From Chara braunii (taxonomy: Eukaryota; Streptophyta; Charophyceae; Charales; Characeae), in NCBI GenBank assembly GCA_003427395.1, contig BFEA01000266.1, forward strand, positions 1,284,658 through 1,315,389: DNA of 30,732 nucleotides, written 5' to 3'. Positions 19,019 to 28,029 of this stretch are shown here, one piece after another (within the stretch, counting starts at the first letter, position 1; each line of letters opens with the position of its first letter). The notes beneath the pieces are model-generated. The model was not told where the DNA came from. It worked only from the letters and a program-made list of their open reading frames with translations, and ran no database searches. The translations under genes and the position numbers were made by a program.

Positions 19019-19390
19019 ATTCCAGCGGCCTAGCTTAGTTGGTAAGGCACGCAAGTGACATTCAGGAGGTCGTGGGTTCAATCCCCATTGGCCTCATGTA
19101 CCTTCCTGGGCAAGCTTGGCGCCCGCCACGTAGAGCTATGCCGTTGGTCCCCCCGAGTGGCATTGAGCAGAGACTGCTAATGTTCATAGGGGGACGGGAC
19201 CGGAGGGGAGGCACAGTGACTGGCCCATCAAAGAAGCTCGGTCCTGATGTTACCGGCTGACCCTGGGCTAGTATCGCCCACCTGCTGTAGTAGGTATCGC
19301 ACCTGCTGGTGGGTGCAGCTCCCGCATGTTCCCTCGTTGGAGGCTTGAGCACGGATGTGGCTGCTACGGGGTTCCCTGTAATACTATAAT
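19019..19390 (+). mobile_element. tRNA-headed SINE-like repeat, copy 2
   Basis: The tRNA-like head at 19023-19093 contains the A-box-like TAGCTTAGTTGG, GGCACGCAAGTGACATTC and the B-box GGTTCAATCCC. It matches the head of the copy at 9388-9457 at most positions. The downstream ~280 bp (GC-rich, with GGGACGGGACCGGAGGGG near 19190) does not match the body of copy 1. The 3' boundary is not defined. The tRNA promoter elements suggest polymerase III transcription when young. Confidence 0.6.
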
Positions 19391-19986
19391 GAACAGAACA
19401 ACAGATTGGCGGATCTGCTTGTAAAATATATTGCAATGCATTCACAAATAAGGAATGATGTGTTTAGTTTAGGCTGCGATGTAGGCGCGAATACCCTTAC
19501 AAGGTTATCCACCCTGGTTTTTTGCAAGGGACGAAAAAAATAAGCTAAGTCTAAAGGTTTGAGTATGCTGCGCAAGACGCGAAGATGTCGGGGGGCTATG
19601 CCGACTGAATGGTCGACGCGGTTCTCTGGAGGTCATGTGTGCAAGTATGGGCCGGGAAAAGTGGCATGGGGCGGCTCCTTTGGCCCCGAAAAAAGCCAGG
19701 TGCTACCTCTTTATTTAGAGGATCAGGCCTGTTGATACCAAGCTTGGGCTTAGCCCTATAGATTATCACTTTGGACTGGTACGTAGTAGATGCAGGGATC
19801 GAGGCCAACAGCTTGCAGCGAGGGAGCGAAGGAGCGAGGCGAAAAGGCTCGAGGGGTTGATGGGCCTGTGGGACCATCCCCCTTGCCTTTTGCTGTTGCG
19901 TAGCCGAGCGTGGGGCTGACGGGCAGGCTAGGAGGGGTGCCGTGGTTTCGACCCGGCTACCGCTTTTTTTTTTTTTTTTTTTTTTT
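19391..19986. other. Unassigned stretch ending in a T-run at an assembly gap
   Basis: No gene is supported. The sequence ends with T23 (19964-19986) immediately before the gap. Open frames crossing it depend on the unknown bases and are not real. Confidence 0.4.
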
Positions 19987-20131
19987 NNNNNNNNNNNNNN
20001 NNNNNNNNNNNNNNNNNNNNNNNNNNNNNNNNNNNNNNNNNNNNNNNNNNNNNNNNNNNNNNNNNNNNNNNNNNNNNNNNNNNNNNNNNNNNNNNNNNNN
20101 NNNNNNNNNNNNNNNNNNNNNNNNNNNNNNN
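19987..20131. other. Assembly gap (145 N)
   Basis: There are 145 unknown bases. Left of it is a long T-run. Right of it is a 35-bp sequence that is repeated exactly at 20384-20418, so repeats probably caused the gap. Confidence 0.99.
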
Positions 20132-20418
20132 GGAACTTGAGAGGCAAAACCAACTTTTTTTATTGCAGCCTGTTGAGAACGAACAGGAGAGAGAGAGAGA
20201 GAGAGAGAGAGTCTGCTGTTTTTCTCTTTTTTTTTTAAATTTATATACATATTATTCTTGATTATTATTATTATTATTTCCTTTTTTTTTCTTTTTTTTT
20301 CGCGCCTGTATGTGGACGCGAAAAACACGGTAGGTACACCCGTGAGCTGTTAAAATACAGACCCGTGTTTGGTCCTAGATGATGGAACTTGAGAGGCAAA
20401 ACCAACTTTTTTTATTGC
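20132..20418. repeat. 35-bp exact direct repeat flanking low-complexity DNA
   Basis: GGAACTTGAGAGGCAAAACC and the following ACT7ATTGC occur at 20132-20166 and 20384-20418 without difference. Between them lie a (GA)n tract (about 20187-20211), T-runs and an (ATT)n-like stretch. This may be a true tandem duplication, a pair of insertion flanks or an assembly join beside the gap. Confidence 0.8.
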
Positions 20419-20456
20419 CCCGGGCCATTTTGCAAGGCCGTGGGGTGTCGTAGGCC

Positions 20457-20553
20457 GTGTCGTTCGGGACATCTGTTAAAATTGGAACGATACAGAGAAG
20501 GTCAGCATGACACCTGGGCAGGGATGACCCGTATAAATCGGGGGATAATGTCC
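20457..20553 (+). pseudogene. Diverged full-length U6 snRNA copy
   Basis: The plus strand reads GTTCGGGACATCTGTTAAAA, TTGGAACGATACAGAGAAG, GTCAGCATGACACCTG, GGCAGGGATGACCCGTATAAATCG, then GATAATGTCC, aligning with U6 from the 5' stem to the 3' GGTCC with many substitutions. The ACAGAGA box that binds the 5' splice site is still readable, but AGC and neighbouring catalytic positions are altered. No U6 terminator follows and no clear target duplication was found, so it is an old pseudogene. Confidence 0.8.
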
Positions 20554-21652
20554 CCGCTTCCTTTGTTTGTCGGGTACTCAGTCTCCTGAGATCCGAATGT
20601 GTCACGTTGCACAGTTATGATGCGCTAATCTGTCGTAGTGCGTGGCATGGTCGGCGTCGGTGCGGACTGGGCGAGTGGAGTGACGGGCGGTAGTGGAAGA
20701 CGAGCGTGGCGTCGGGGAGACGAGGTGTGTTGACGAGAGCAAAGGAAGGATACAACAGCAAATGAACCCGAACGGAGGGCGGGGGTCGGGTGCGTGCGCG
20801 GTGAGCAACGGACGATTGCCCGACGGGGTCGTGGAGTACGCGAATCAGCGGCAGAAGAAGCTTGCTGCAGGGCGGAGGTAGAGATGGGACGAACCTAGGC
20901 AGAGTTTTCAGTAAAGTGCGTGCGGAGTAAGAGAGCGCAGAGCAGCGGGCGATAGCGCAGCGGGCCATCGGATTGCGCTAGGTAGATGGGAGTGCGGCAA
21001 AGGCCATGGTAAAGGCAGGCGGCATGGAAGAAGGCAGAGAAGAGGGCGAATGAACCAAGGCGGGTGGGCGTGCCAGGTACTTTCGCAGGTGGAGGTGGCG
21101 GAGAGGGGAGTTGGGCGCAGCTATAGATGGGCTGTTTACCCGATTCTTCGAGGAAACAGGCGGGGAGTTGGGCGAGTTCAAGGTTTTAAGTAGCTGTGAA
21201 CTAGAATATGGGGTTAGTTTTAGGTGGGAGTTAGTAGAAAGAGAGTTCAGGAGAGAATACTGTGCGCGGAGATATGGCGGAGCAAGCCGGAGGAGAAAGG
21301 AAAAAGGATATCTCCCTCGATCCTTGACCGAATCGGGGGAGGGAAGAGCTAACTTGGGGGTTTTGAGGGCGGGCGATGTCATATCTGCTGCTAGTTTTAG
21401 TGTTAGATTAGTGACAGAGGGGGTTAGTAAGAAAAGTCGGTGCGCGAAGAGTGTCGGGGAAGAAGAAGAGCGGGAGTAAGGAGTTGTATTTCGCCTGTTT
21501 CTCAACGAAAACAGGCGGGGGAACATCCGAAACAGAGAAACGGAGGTTTTGGGACAAGGCGAGTCCAACCGTGAAGTTAGTTTTGGGAGAGAGTAAGTAG
21601 ATCATAAGTTAGTAGAGAAGATGGTTACGCGTAGGGAGGGAGGCTGAAAGTG
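20554..21652. other. G+A-rich unassigned stretch
   Basis: The plus strand is strongly purine-rich with many AGTTAG and GGAG words. A minus-strand frame of 196 codons (20978-21568) is Ser/Leu/Pro-rich only because of that composition, and I do not accept it as a gene. CGCCTGTTT (21489) and AAACAGGCG (21507) form a 9-bp stem. The AAACAGGCGGGG word recurs near 21155. The origin is unknown. Confidence 0.4.
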
Positions 21653-21752
21653 GGATGAATCTACCCCATTCCGAGCGAAAGATTCATCCTCTTTTTTCTT
21701 TTTTTTTGTCCTTTTCGTACATATTCATACGGGGCACGACCTTCTGCAGTAA

Positions 21753-21756
<4 letters not shown>

Positions 21757-21797
<41 letters not shown>
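21757..21797. repeat. (GA)n microsatellite
   Basis: About 20 GA units in a row, the second GA tract in this region. Confidence 0.95.
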
Positions 21798-21800
<3 letters not shown>

Positions 21801-23360
21801 ACAGAGAGAGGACTCACCATTTCGGAGGCGCACGAACCAGGAGAGTCGGTGACGAAACGCATAGCCACGCCGACGAACCTGGTCACTATTACGGGCCAGG
21901 TACATGGAGATGAAGGCCGCTCGAGTTGGGGACGTTTGTACGGCCTGCAGGTGACAACGAAGCGATTGTCGGAGTAGCTCCCCAGCTCAGTGGGTGGTGG
22001 AAGCCAACGGTTTGCGGGCTCGACCGTGGTGTGAGTGGGCCGTGTGCTGGTTCCCTGGAAGGGGACACCGAAGAGGGTGACAGCCCCGTCGGAGAGGCGA
22101 CCTCTGCAGCAGGCCATATGGGTGTCCTCGTCCGCGTATCACCGCTACCCTGCTGCCTGTGTCCTGCAGACTTCAGATGTGGTGTGTGAAGGCTCTCTGG
22201 AAAGGAACGCCGAAGGGGGTTGTGAATCTTGGGGGGTTGCTGAGATCGGCAACACTGCAATCGTGCTCTTGTATATGAAGGTCATACTAGTGTCGGTATG
22301 CTGCTGCTGAGGGCAACGGTGCTGCCGAGTGCTCGAAGCGGCACTTACCTTTGGTGTGTACTTTGTGCTGTGCACACGGCGTCTGACGGGTTCTGGGGGG
22401 GGGAAATCTTGGCAGCATTATTACGGTCCGTTACAGACTGAGGTGCTACTTGCCTGTTACGCAGTATTGCGGATGGTGTGCCGCCAGACTTCTGCTGAGC
22501 TGGCCGCAGCACCACACTATGCTTCTTGACAGGAATCGCTAGTTGTTGTGCTATGGCTGAGTGACATCGTGGCAGCTGCAGCCAGTGGTGATCTGCTGTA
22601 GTAACGGTCCGTGGTCACTGTACACTACGAGATTGTGCCCAACACGCTAAATGAGCGGCAGCAGGCCAGCCATGAGAGTGCAGGCTAGTGTGTGACCGAT
22701 ACGCTCTGGATTGCGAGCTTGACAGAGTGGGATAGTTGTGCTTGTGAAGGGGGCTTATTGCTGCAAATTGGGAGTTCGCCAGGAGGGTCTGTTTCAACAG
22801 CTTGACTTTGGGTTGATCGAGCTGTTACGTTTTGGCCGCCATTGCGGGGCCCTCAGGAGTATCGAGATTACAAGGTCCTCTCCTGCGAGTTTGAGAGCAC
22901 CCCTCTTGTATCTGAGAGTCTTAAACCATCTCTTTCTACCCTTCTCACTCTAAGTCTGATCTTGATCTGAGAGGAAGGCGGCAGGCAGGATTGCAACCCG
23001 TAGGACCGCAGCAAGACTCTGTGGGGAGTCCAACCACCGATTGCGGGAGCTCTGCCGGAGCCTAGGCGAGGCTCTGGAGGCAGGGAACTGACAGGTAACC
23101 ATTTGCTGTTCCCTCTATACACCTGAGATATAACCCCTATTCGTATTACCTGATGCATCTCTGACTGAATATATGACGTGCAACCTTACTTTATTTTTGG
23201 TTTGACTTTCGGGATACTGAACAATGTTAAGTAAAGGAATGTCTGCTCAAGCCTCAGTTTCAAACTTTGTTGATTGTATGAAATCAGATTGCTGAAAGAA
23301 CAAAATTTAGGAAAGGCAAGACAGAGGGAGGATTTGCAGGATGTTTGACCGGGTCGTTAA
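21798..23360. other. Unassigned average-GC stretch with a weak internal duplication
   Basis: No gene is recognised in any frame. TTCCCTGGAAGGGGACACCG (22041) is echoed by CTCTCTGGAAAGGAACGCCG (22193), both followed by AAG-GGGT, suggesting an old 152-bp tandem duplication. Short frames (22035-22310, 21926-22189) have no known motif. Confidence 0.4.
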
Positions 23361-23363
23361 GGC

Positions 23364-24300
23364 TGGGGAGTCCCCATAAGTTTGGGGAACCCCAACGCTT
23401 TGTTTCTTTTGGTTTTGCATGGAGAGGTCAGACCCTTCTATAAGTTTAAGGGGTCTGATTACTCTGTAAGCTGGGATGTCCCCATAAGTTTGGGGAGACC
23501 CGGTGATGTGGTTTGCATGGAGGGTCAGGCAGTTCTGTAAGTTCAGGTGGCCTCGCCACTCTGATCTGTGAGGGGTTTGATTGTGCTTGATTTTTAGGGA
23601 CTCAGGGAGCTCAATAAGTTTTGGTGTCTTGGGTTGCTTTGTTTTCATTTGGTTTTTACTTGTTTCTTTGGTTTCTGAACGAGGAGACCGAGCTGCTCTG
23701 TAAGTTCAGGTGGCTCAGTCTCTTTCTGCTCTTTGTTCTGAAGAAATAATCTTGGCAAAGAGGCAGACCCTTCTGTAAGTTCAGGGGGTTTGACTCGATG
23801 CCACACACATATTGGCTCAGATAGAAACGAATTTGGCAGAGAGTTGGACCCTTTTGTAAGTTCAGGGGGTCTGGCTCAAAGCCTCGCACATGCTGAAACC
23901 CAATGGTTATAACTTGGCTATACTTTATTATTACTCTATTTAAGAACGAGCTAATCAGACTGTTCTATAAGTTTAGGTGGTCTGACTATAGTCGTATCAC
24001 AACGTGAAGAGAGTACAACTAAGAATAAAATTGATGGTAAAACTAGGGCTGACTGAACTTAAGTTAGTTCAGTCATATGCAACCTTAGAAGACAAAGGTG
24101 AAGATAAATATATACAACTTGGATACTTTAAACAGTCTAGGGCGACTCGAGTGGTCTAGTCATGTGCCCAAAGAATAGAAAAGTAGTCGTGCCCTCTGTT
24201 TGTGTATACTTGGCCAATTCAGAACACTCTATAAGTTTAGGTATTTTGACTCTAAGCCTGGCTAAGTTGGGTACGTTCTGTAAGTTTAGGCGTCCTGACT
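23364..24300 (+). repeat. Array of short hairpins with conserved loop (array 1)
   Basis: About eleven units share a core of TNTRTAAGTTYAGG or ATAAGTTTGGGG at about 23371, 23437, 23480, 23534, 23610, 23696, 23772, 23852, 23962, 24228 and 24276. The core sits in the loop of a stem whose sequence differs between units: TCAGACCC with GGGTCTGA (23428-23458), AGGC with GCCT (23527-23553), GAGC with GCTC (23690-23716), GACCC with GGGTC (23847-23871) and TCAGAC with GTCTGA (23955-23985). Spacing is irregular, 45-260 bp. A unit on the opposite strand lies near 25288-25303. No coding frame spans the array. Confidence 0.75.
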
Positions 24301-24579
24301 TATGCCTACGTAAATTGGGTATAAAGGGTTAAATCATTGAGAGATCATGAACTATTATTTGTTCAGGTTGATTTGGGATTGGTGAGAGTACTTACCTTTG
24401 TGGTTTGGCTTGCATGTGCCTGAGTGAGGCCACTACTTAGTCTGAGTTTCAGGTTGATAGGTAGTTGCTTTAGTTGCTCGCCACGTGCTAGAGCCATAGG
24501 AGTTAGTGTCAATTCCTGCATTTTCTGTAATAATTTTTTTTTACTTAGGTCAATTCTTGCATTTTCTGAGATATTTTCT

Positions 24580-25140
24580 TATACTTGGCTTTGTATAAAT
24601 CTTGGCAAGTTGCTTTCTCTACGGGAAGCGCTGCCGAAATTTCTAAAAGTCCAAGGAGTTAGTCGAATTTCACTTGTCAAAGGTTCAACTTTGTCTTTCT
24701 TATATCTGACTTAGTTAAAATATGGGAAGTCTCCTTTTCTAAAGGGAGTGATGCCCAAATATTTGCTTATTCAGGGAGTTAGACAAAAATTGGACTTTAA
24801 GAAGTCAAAACAACTTTCAAATTCTGAATTTAGCTTTGTATAAATTTTGGATTGACACTTTTCTAAAGGGAGTGCTGCCAAAATTTCTGCAAAACAGAAG
24901 AGTTAGTTGAATCTTGTCTAAGTTGAACTTAAATTGTCTTTTGAGCTAATATCTGATTTAGTGTAAATCTGGGAAGTTGCCCTTTTCTAAAGGGAGTGCT
25001 GCCCAAATTTTGACTAATTCAAGGAGTTAGACAAAGTTTGACCTTCCATAGTTAGAAATTATTTCTGTTTTCATATCCGGACGTATATAAATTCTGGAAA
25101 GACACTTTTCCTACGGAAAGCGTTGCCGAAATTTTCTTAG
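24580..25140 (+). repeat. Tandem array of five ~110-125-bp hairpin units (array 2)
   Basis: Each unit contains a hairpin core, CTTTTCTAAAGGGAGTG or TTTCTCTACGGGAAGCG, followed by CTGCCNAAATTT, and most then carry AGGAGTTAGWC. The cores lie at about 24618, 24735, 24860, 24983 and 25109. Many units begin TTTGTATAAATYTKG. The two arms of the stem vary together: the CTAAAGGGAGTG version and the CTACGGAAAGCG version both pair with their upstream strand. It directly follows array 1 and may belong to the same leader or element. Confidence 0.75.
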
Positions 25141-25988
25141 TTTAAAGAAGATCGAATATGTCTTGACAGGTAGAGATTTTGATGAATCCACCCTCGCTAA
25201 GGGGAGGTTTGTCATAATGCCTAGAGGTAGGCTTAGACATAGTTAACTAGGGTGATTTGGGTAAGGTCGCGATATGAAGATTGTCCTCCCTGAACTTATG
25301 GGTTCAGCCTGAAACTTTGACATATCATGTGTTACAGGTCCTCTTGATCGTTTGATTCAAGTTCATGACTAGATTCATCTCGATCCCTTGAGGATCATTA
25401 TCTGTCATCACTGATAACAGGTCTGTTGCCGATTCGTCGGTTTACGACTCAATTTCAACTCACCCTCCACACTCAACCTAAAAGGCTTTAGCCCTGGTGA
25501 TTTCATTGTTTCGTTATGGTTTCATCCGGACTTTTATTGAATGGCCATTTGACAAAGGTACTAAGTATTTAATTAAGGTTGGTTGGACAGGAGGTTGGGG
25601 CTTGCATGGCTAAAGCAAGGGGTATGAGTGTTGAAGATCGTTGGGGTTGACTCCGTGTAGTGCGTGGGTTATCGATTGACTCGTTGATGTGATTTGCAGG
25701 TATGTGCTATGAATCAGATTCTGGATTTGGTTGCCTGCGATCACATATATATGTATGGCTATGAGGGACCCCAATGAGGCTGTGAGAAGTGATCGTCACA
25801 TACTTCCCCCTTTATATACATATATACATGGGTGTACGTAGGGTGAATACCTGCATGGGTTAAGGGGCCCCGTACAAAAGGGGATACTCAGAAGGTAAGA
25901 CTGAGAAGCCCAGGGATGACCTCTGCGTTTATTTTTGCTTTGCTTCTTGAGAATTTTCTTAGTCGGACGTTGGTCCTGGGTTGGGATT
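25141..25988. other. Unassigned stretch after the hairpin arrays
   Basis: No gene is seen. It includes one reversed array-1 core near 25290 and GATAACAGGTCTG-like words. Short TATATA runs lie near 25748 and 25817. It could be the rest of a retroelement leader, but no primer-binding site was recognised. Confidence 0.35.
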
Positions 25989-26224
25989 CGAGGTCCTTGT
26001 CCAGGACATCCCAAGCCCTAGGCTCTGCAGGGGAGTGATTTTTCCTCGCGCAGAGCCTATTTGCCTTGCCAACCGAGACGCTCAGACCAAAGGCCGGATG
26101 TCTCGCGGCGGCTGCACGACTATTCCTTCAGCCGTGCAATGTCGTGAACGATTAGACCCTCACGACACCTCGAGTCTGACACTTGAGTGTCATAAGCGGT
26201 ACTTGGATCCACAAGGGACCGCTT
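25989..26224 (+). other. Cluster of consecutive hairpins (possible structured RNA)
   Basis: In ~235 bp: GTCCT/AGGAC (25993-26007); TAGGCTCTGC/GCAGAGCCTA (26019-26028 and 26050-26059), a perfect 10-bp stem with a weaker inner stem; GGCTGCACG with CGTGCA-type pairing (about 26108-26140); GACACT-TG-AGTGTC (26178-26191); and AAGCGGT/ACCGCTT (26194-26200 and 26218-26224) enclosing CTTG/CAAG. No reading frame is convincing. This density of stems suggests RNA structure, but no known family is recognised. Confidence 0.45.
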
Positions 26225-26380
26225 GATTATGGGCACTACATAGTACGTCATCATTGCGACTGCTTGCGTACGCCTGCATTGTGAACCGATATGAGTAGGC
26301 CCCTGCGTCCGCGCGGTTTTATACTAAGTCTTGCGCGCGACGCCTATTTGATTTCCGCACTGGAAAGTTACGGGTTGGCT

Positions 26381-26693
26381 ACCGAGGGGCTAGGAGCGTT
26401 GTCGCGTTATTTGTCTTGTGTCGTTTCGCGTGTGTGTGTGTGTTTTATTTTTGTGTTCGTAAAGTGGAGTGCGCGTGGTGTGTGGGATGCGTCCTAGTCG
26501 ACCGACGACGAACCGCGCTTGGTACCTAGATGTGTATAAGAGACAGACCGAGGGGCTAGGAGCGTTGTCGCGTTATTTGTCTTGTGTCGTTTCGCGTGTG
26601 TGTGTGTGTTTTATTTTTGTGTTCGTAAAGTGGAGTGCGCGTGGTGTGTGGGATGCGTCCTAGTCGACCGACGACGAACCGCGCTTGGTACCT
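26381..26693. other. Assembly artefact: 147-bp exact duplication around a Tn5 mosaic end
   Basis: 26381-26527 and 26547-26693 are identical over 147 bp. Between them lies exactly the 19-bp sequence AGATGTGTATAAGAGACAG, the mosaic end of the transposase used in Nextera library preparation. Translating it gives the peptide DVYKRQ, a known contaminant signature. The duplication is therefore almost certainly not genomic, and the true locus should contain one copy. Confidence 0.97.
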
Positions 26694-27237
26694 CAACCCC
26701 CCAAGATGACGGTTCGCGTACGGGTCCGATAGAGGCGTATTACCACGCGTACCCCCTATGCTACAGTGAACGAGAAACGCCCTCGACTGATCCACCTCTG
26801 CGATTGCAACTGGTTAGCTTTTGTACTGTGGACTTGTAGCTCGGCGAGGATACGCCCACCGAAGGGAGGTGACAGCTCCCGTAACGTGAAGGTAAGTCGT
26901 GCCTCGCGTAGGCCCTATCCTATCGTAGGGGCTCGCGAGAGGTATGGTTGGCGCACTCGGCCGGAGTGGCTTGCGGAAGCTCCATGTATATTCGCGACAA
27001 AGGATATAAACCAACTCCTGCGTGACGCGGGCAGGAGGGTCCCACGCTGCCCTAGTGCGGTGCCGGACCGATGCGCTCGGCATCGATGTTATTCCAGTGT
27101 CTGAGTGATTCGTATTCACAATAAGGATTGGCGTGCTTAGTTAGACTGTGAATCCCCGGACCCTTCCACTTTTCCTTTTGGTGTGGGCAATAAATATATC
27201 GTTATGCACACTTGTATACAAGAACGACAACGTCGGT
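26694..27237. other. Unassigned GC-rich stretch with a splice-donor-like site
   Basis: No gene is recognised. AAGGTAAGT at about 26889 matches a 5' splice site, but no exon with identifiable coding potential adjoins it. The region is bounded on the left by the artefact and on the right by the breakpoint of the minus-strand LINE copy at 27238. Confidence 0.35.
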
Positions 27238-28029
27238 ATGGCCTCGTCTTCCGGTTTCCAGCTAACCGACGGGTCGTCCGGGGGCTGTGTGCCCAGGGGA
27301 GACATCCACCATCCCTCAGTTTTCGTCCCCCAATTGAACTTCATATCGGCCGCCACAGCAAAGGTCCGGATGGTGTCGGTCAGTGCGTCAAGGGAGACTT
27401 TTGAGACCCTGATGAGAACTGTGAGATCGTGAGCAAAAAGAGATGTAACTGGCACTAGATGGGGGGGTAGCTCTCGGATGTCTATGCGTTGGATTGCTGG
27501 ATTTGCTCGAATCATTGCTGCTAGGGCCTCCATCACCAGGACAAACAATAGAGGGGCGATTGGGTCCCCTTGCCTGACCGATCGTTGCAGCGCGAACGGG
27601 GGGGACAAATGGCCATTGACCATGATATTTGTGTCCGCCGACCTGTGCATAATGGCAACCCACGCTCTGAAAGTATCCCCGAAGTTCATTTTTTGCAGGC
27701 AACAGTCCATGAAGTCCCAGTCTACGTGGTCGTACGCCTTCTCAAAGTCTATGAATAGGACTGCCGCTTCCTTGTTGTGCTGTCGGACGTACTTAATAGT
27801 TTCATTCACTAGCAGCACATTGTCCTGAATGTTTCGTTGTGGCATAAACCCGGTTTGATCTTGGAAGATCAAGTGGTTCATGTAAGGGAGCAACCGATTA
27901 GTGAGGGTTTTAGAGACCATCTTGTAGGGGAGGGGGAGGAGCGTAATTGGACGATAGTTTCTCACCTCCTCTTTCTCGCCCTTCTTGTACAACAAAGTAG
28001 TGACCCCCTGACTAATAAGCCCCCCAAAA
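27238..28029 (-). pseudogene. LINE reverse-transcriptase fragment (minus strand)
   Basis: A single open frame across 264 codons covers RT palm and fingers: NYRPITLLP, GFMPQRNIQDN, the motif A FIDFEKAYD, the RQGDPIAP region of motif B, and TSLFAHD at motif C. L1-like RTs have F/Y-ADD at motif C. Here the first Asp codon is CAC (His), which should abolish polymerase activity. The fragment starts inside the RT domain and stops after KPEDEAI, where it joins unrelated DNA. It pairs base for base, without indels, with 29551-30342 on the other strand. Confidence 0.93.

Noticed and set aside
19728-19745. TTGGTATCAA on the minus strand, similar to an initiator-Met primer-binding site
   Set aside because: Only eight bases match, there is no LTR end before it, and no LTR pair was found.
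19596-20328. Open frames spanning the N run
   Set aside because: They exist only because unknown bases were translated as X.
20978-21568. 196-codon minus-strand open frame
   Set aside because: Composition (Ser/Leu/Pro) follows directly from a purine-rich opposite strand. No motif or domain order, and it overlaps many other open frames.
23364-25140. CRISPR array
   Set aside because: Repeats vary in their stems and in spacing, the context is eukaryotic and there are no cas genes.
26469-26663. Open frame containing the peptide DVYKRQ
   Set aside because: It crosses the Nextera mosaic end, and the peptide is adapter translation.
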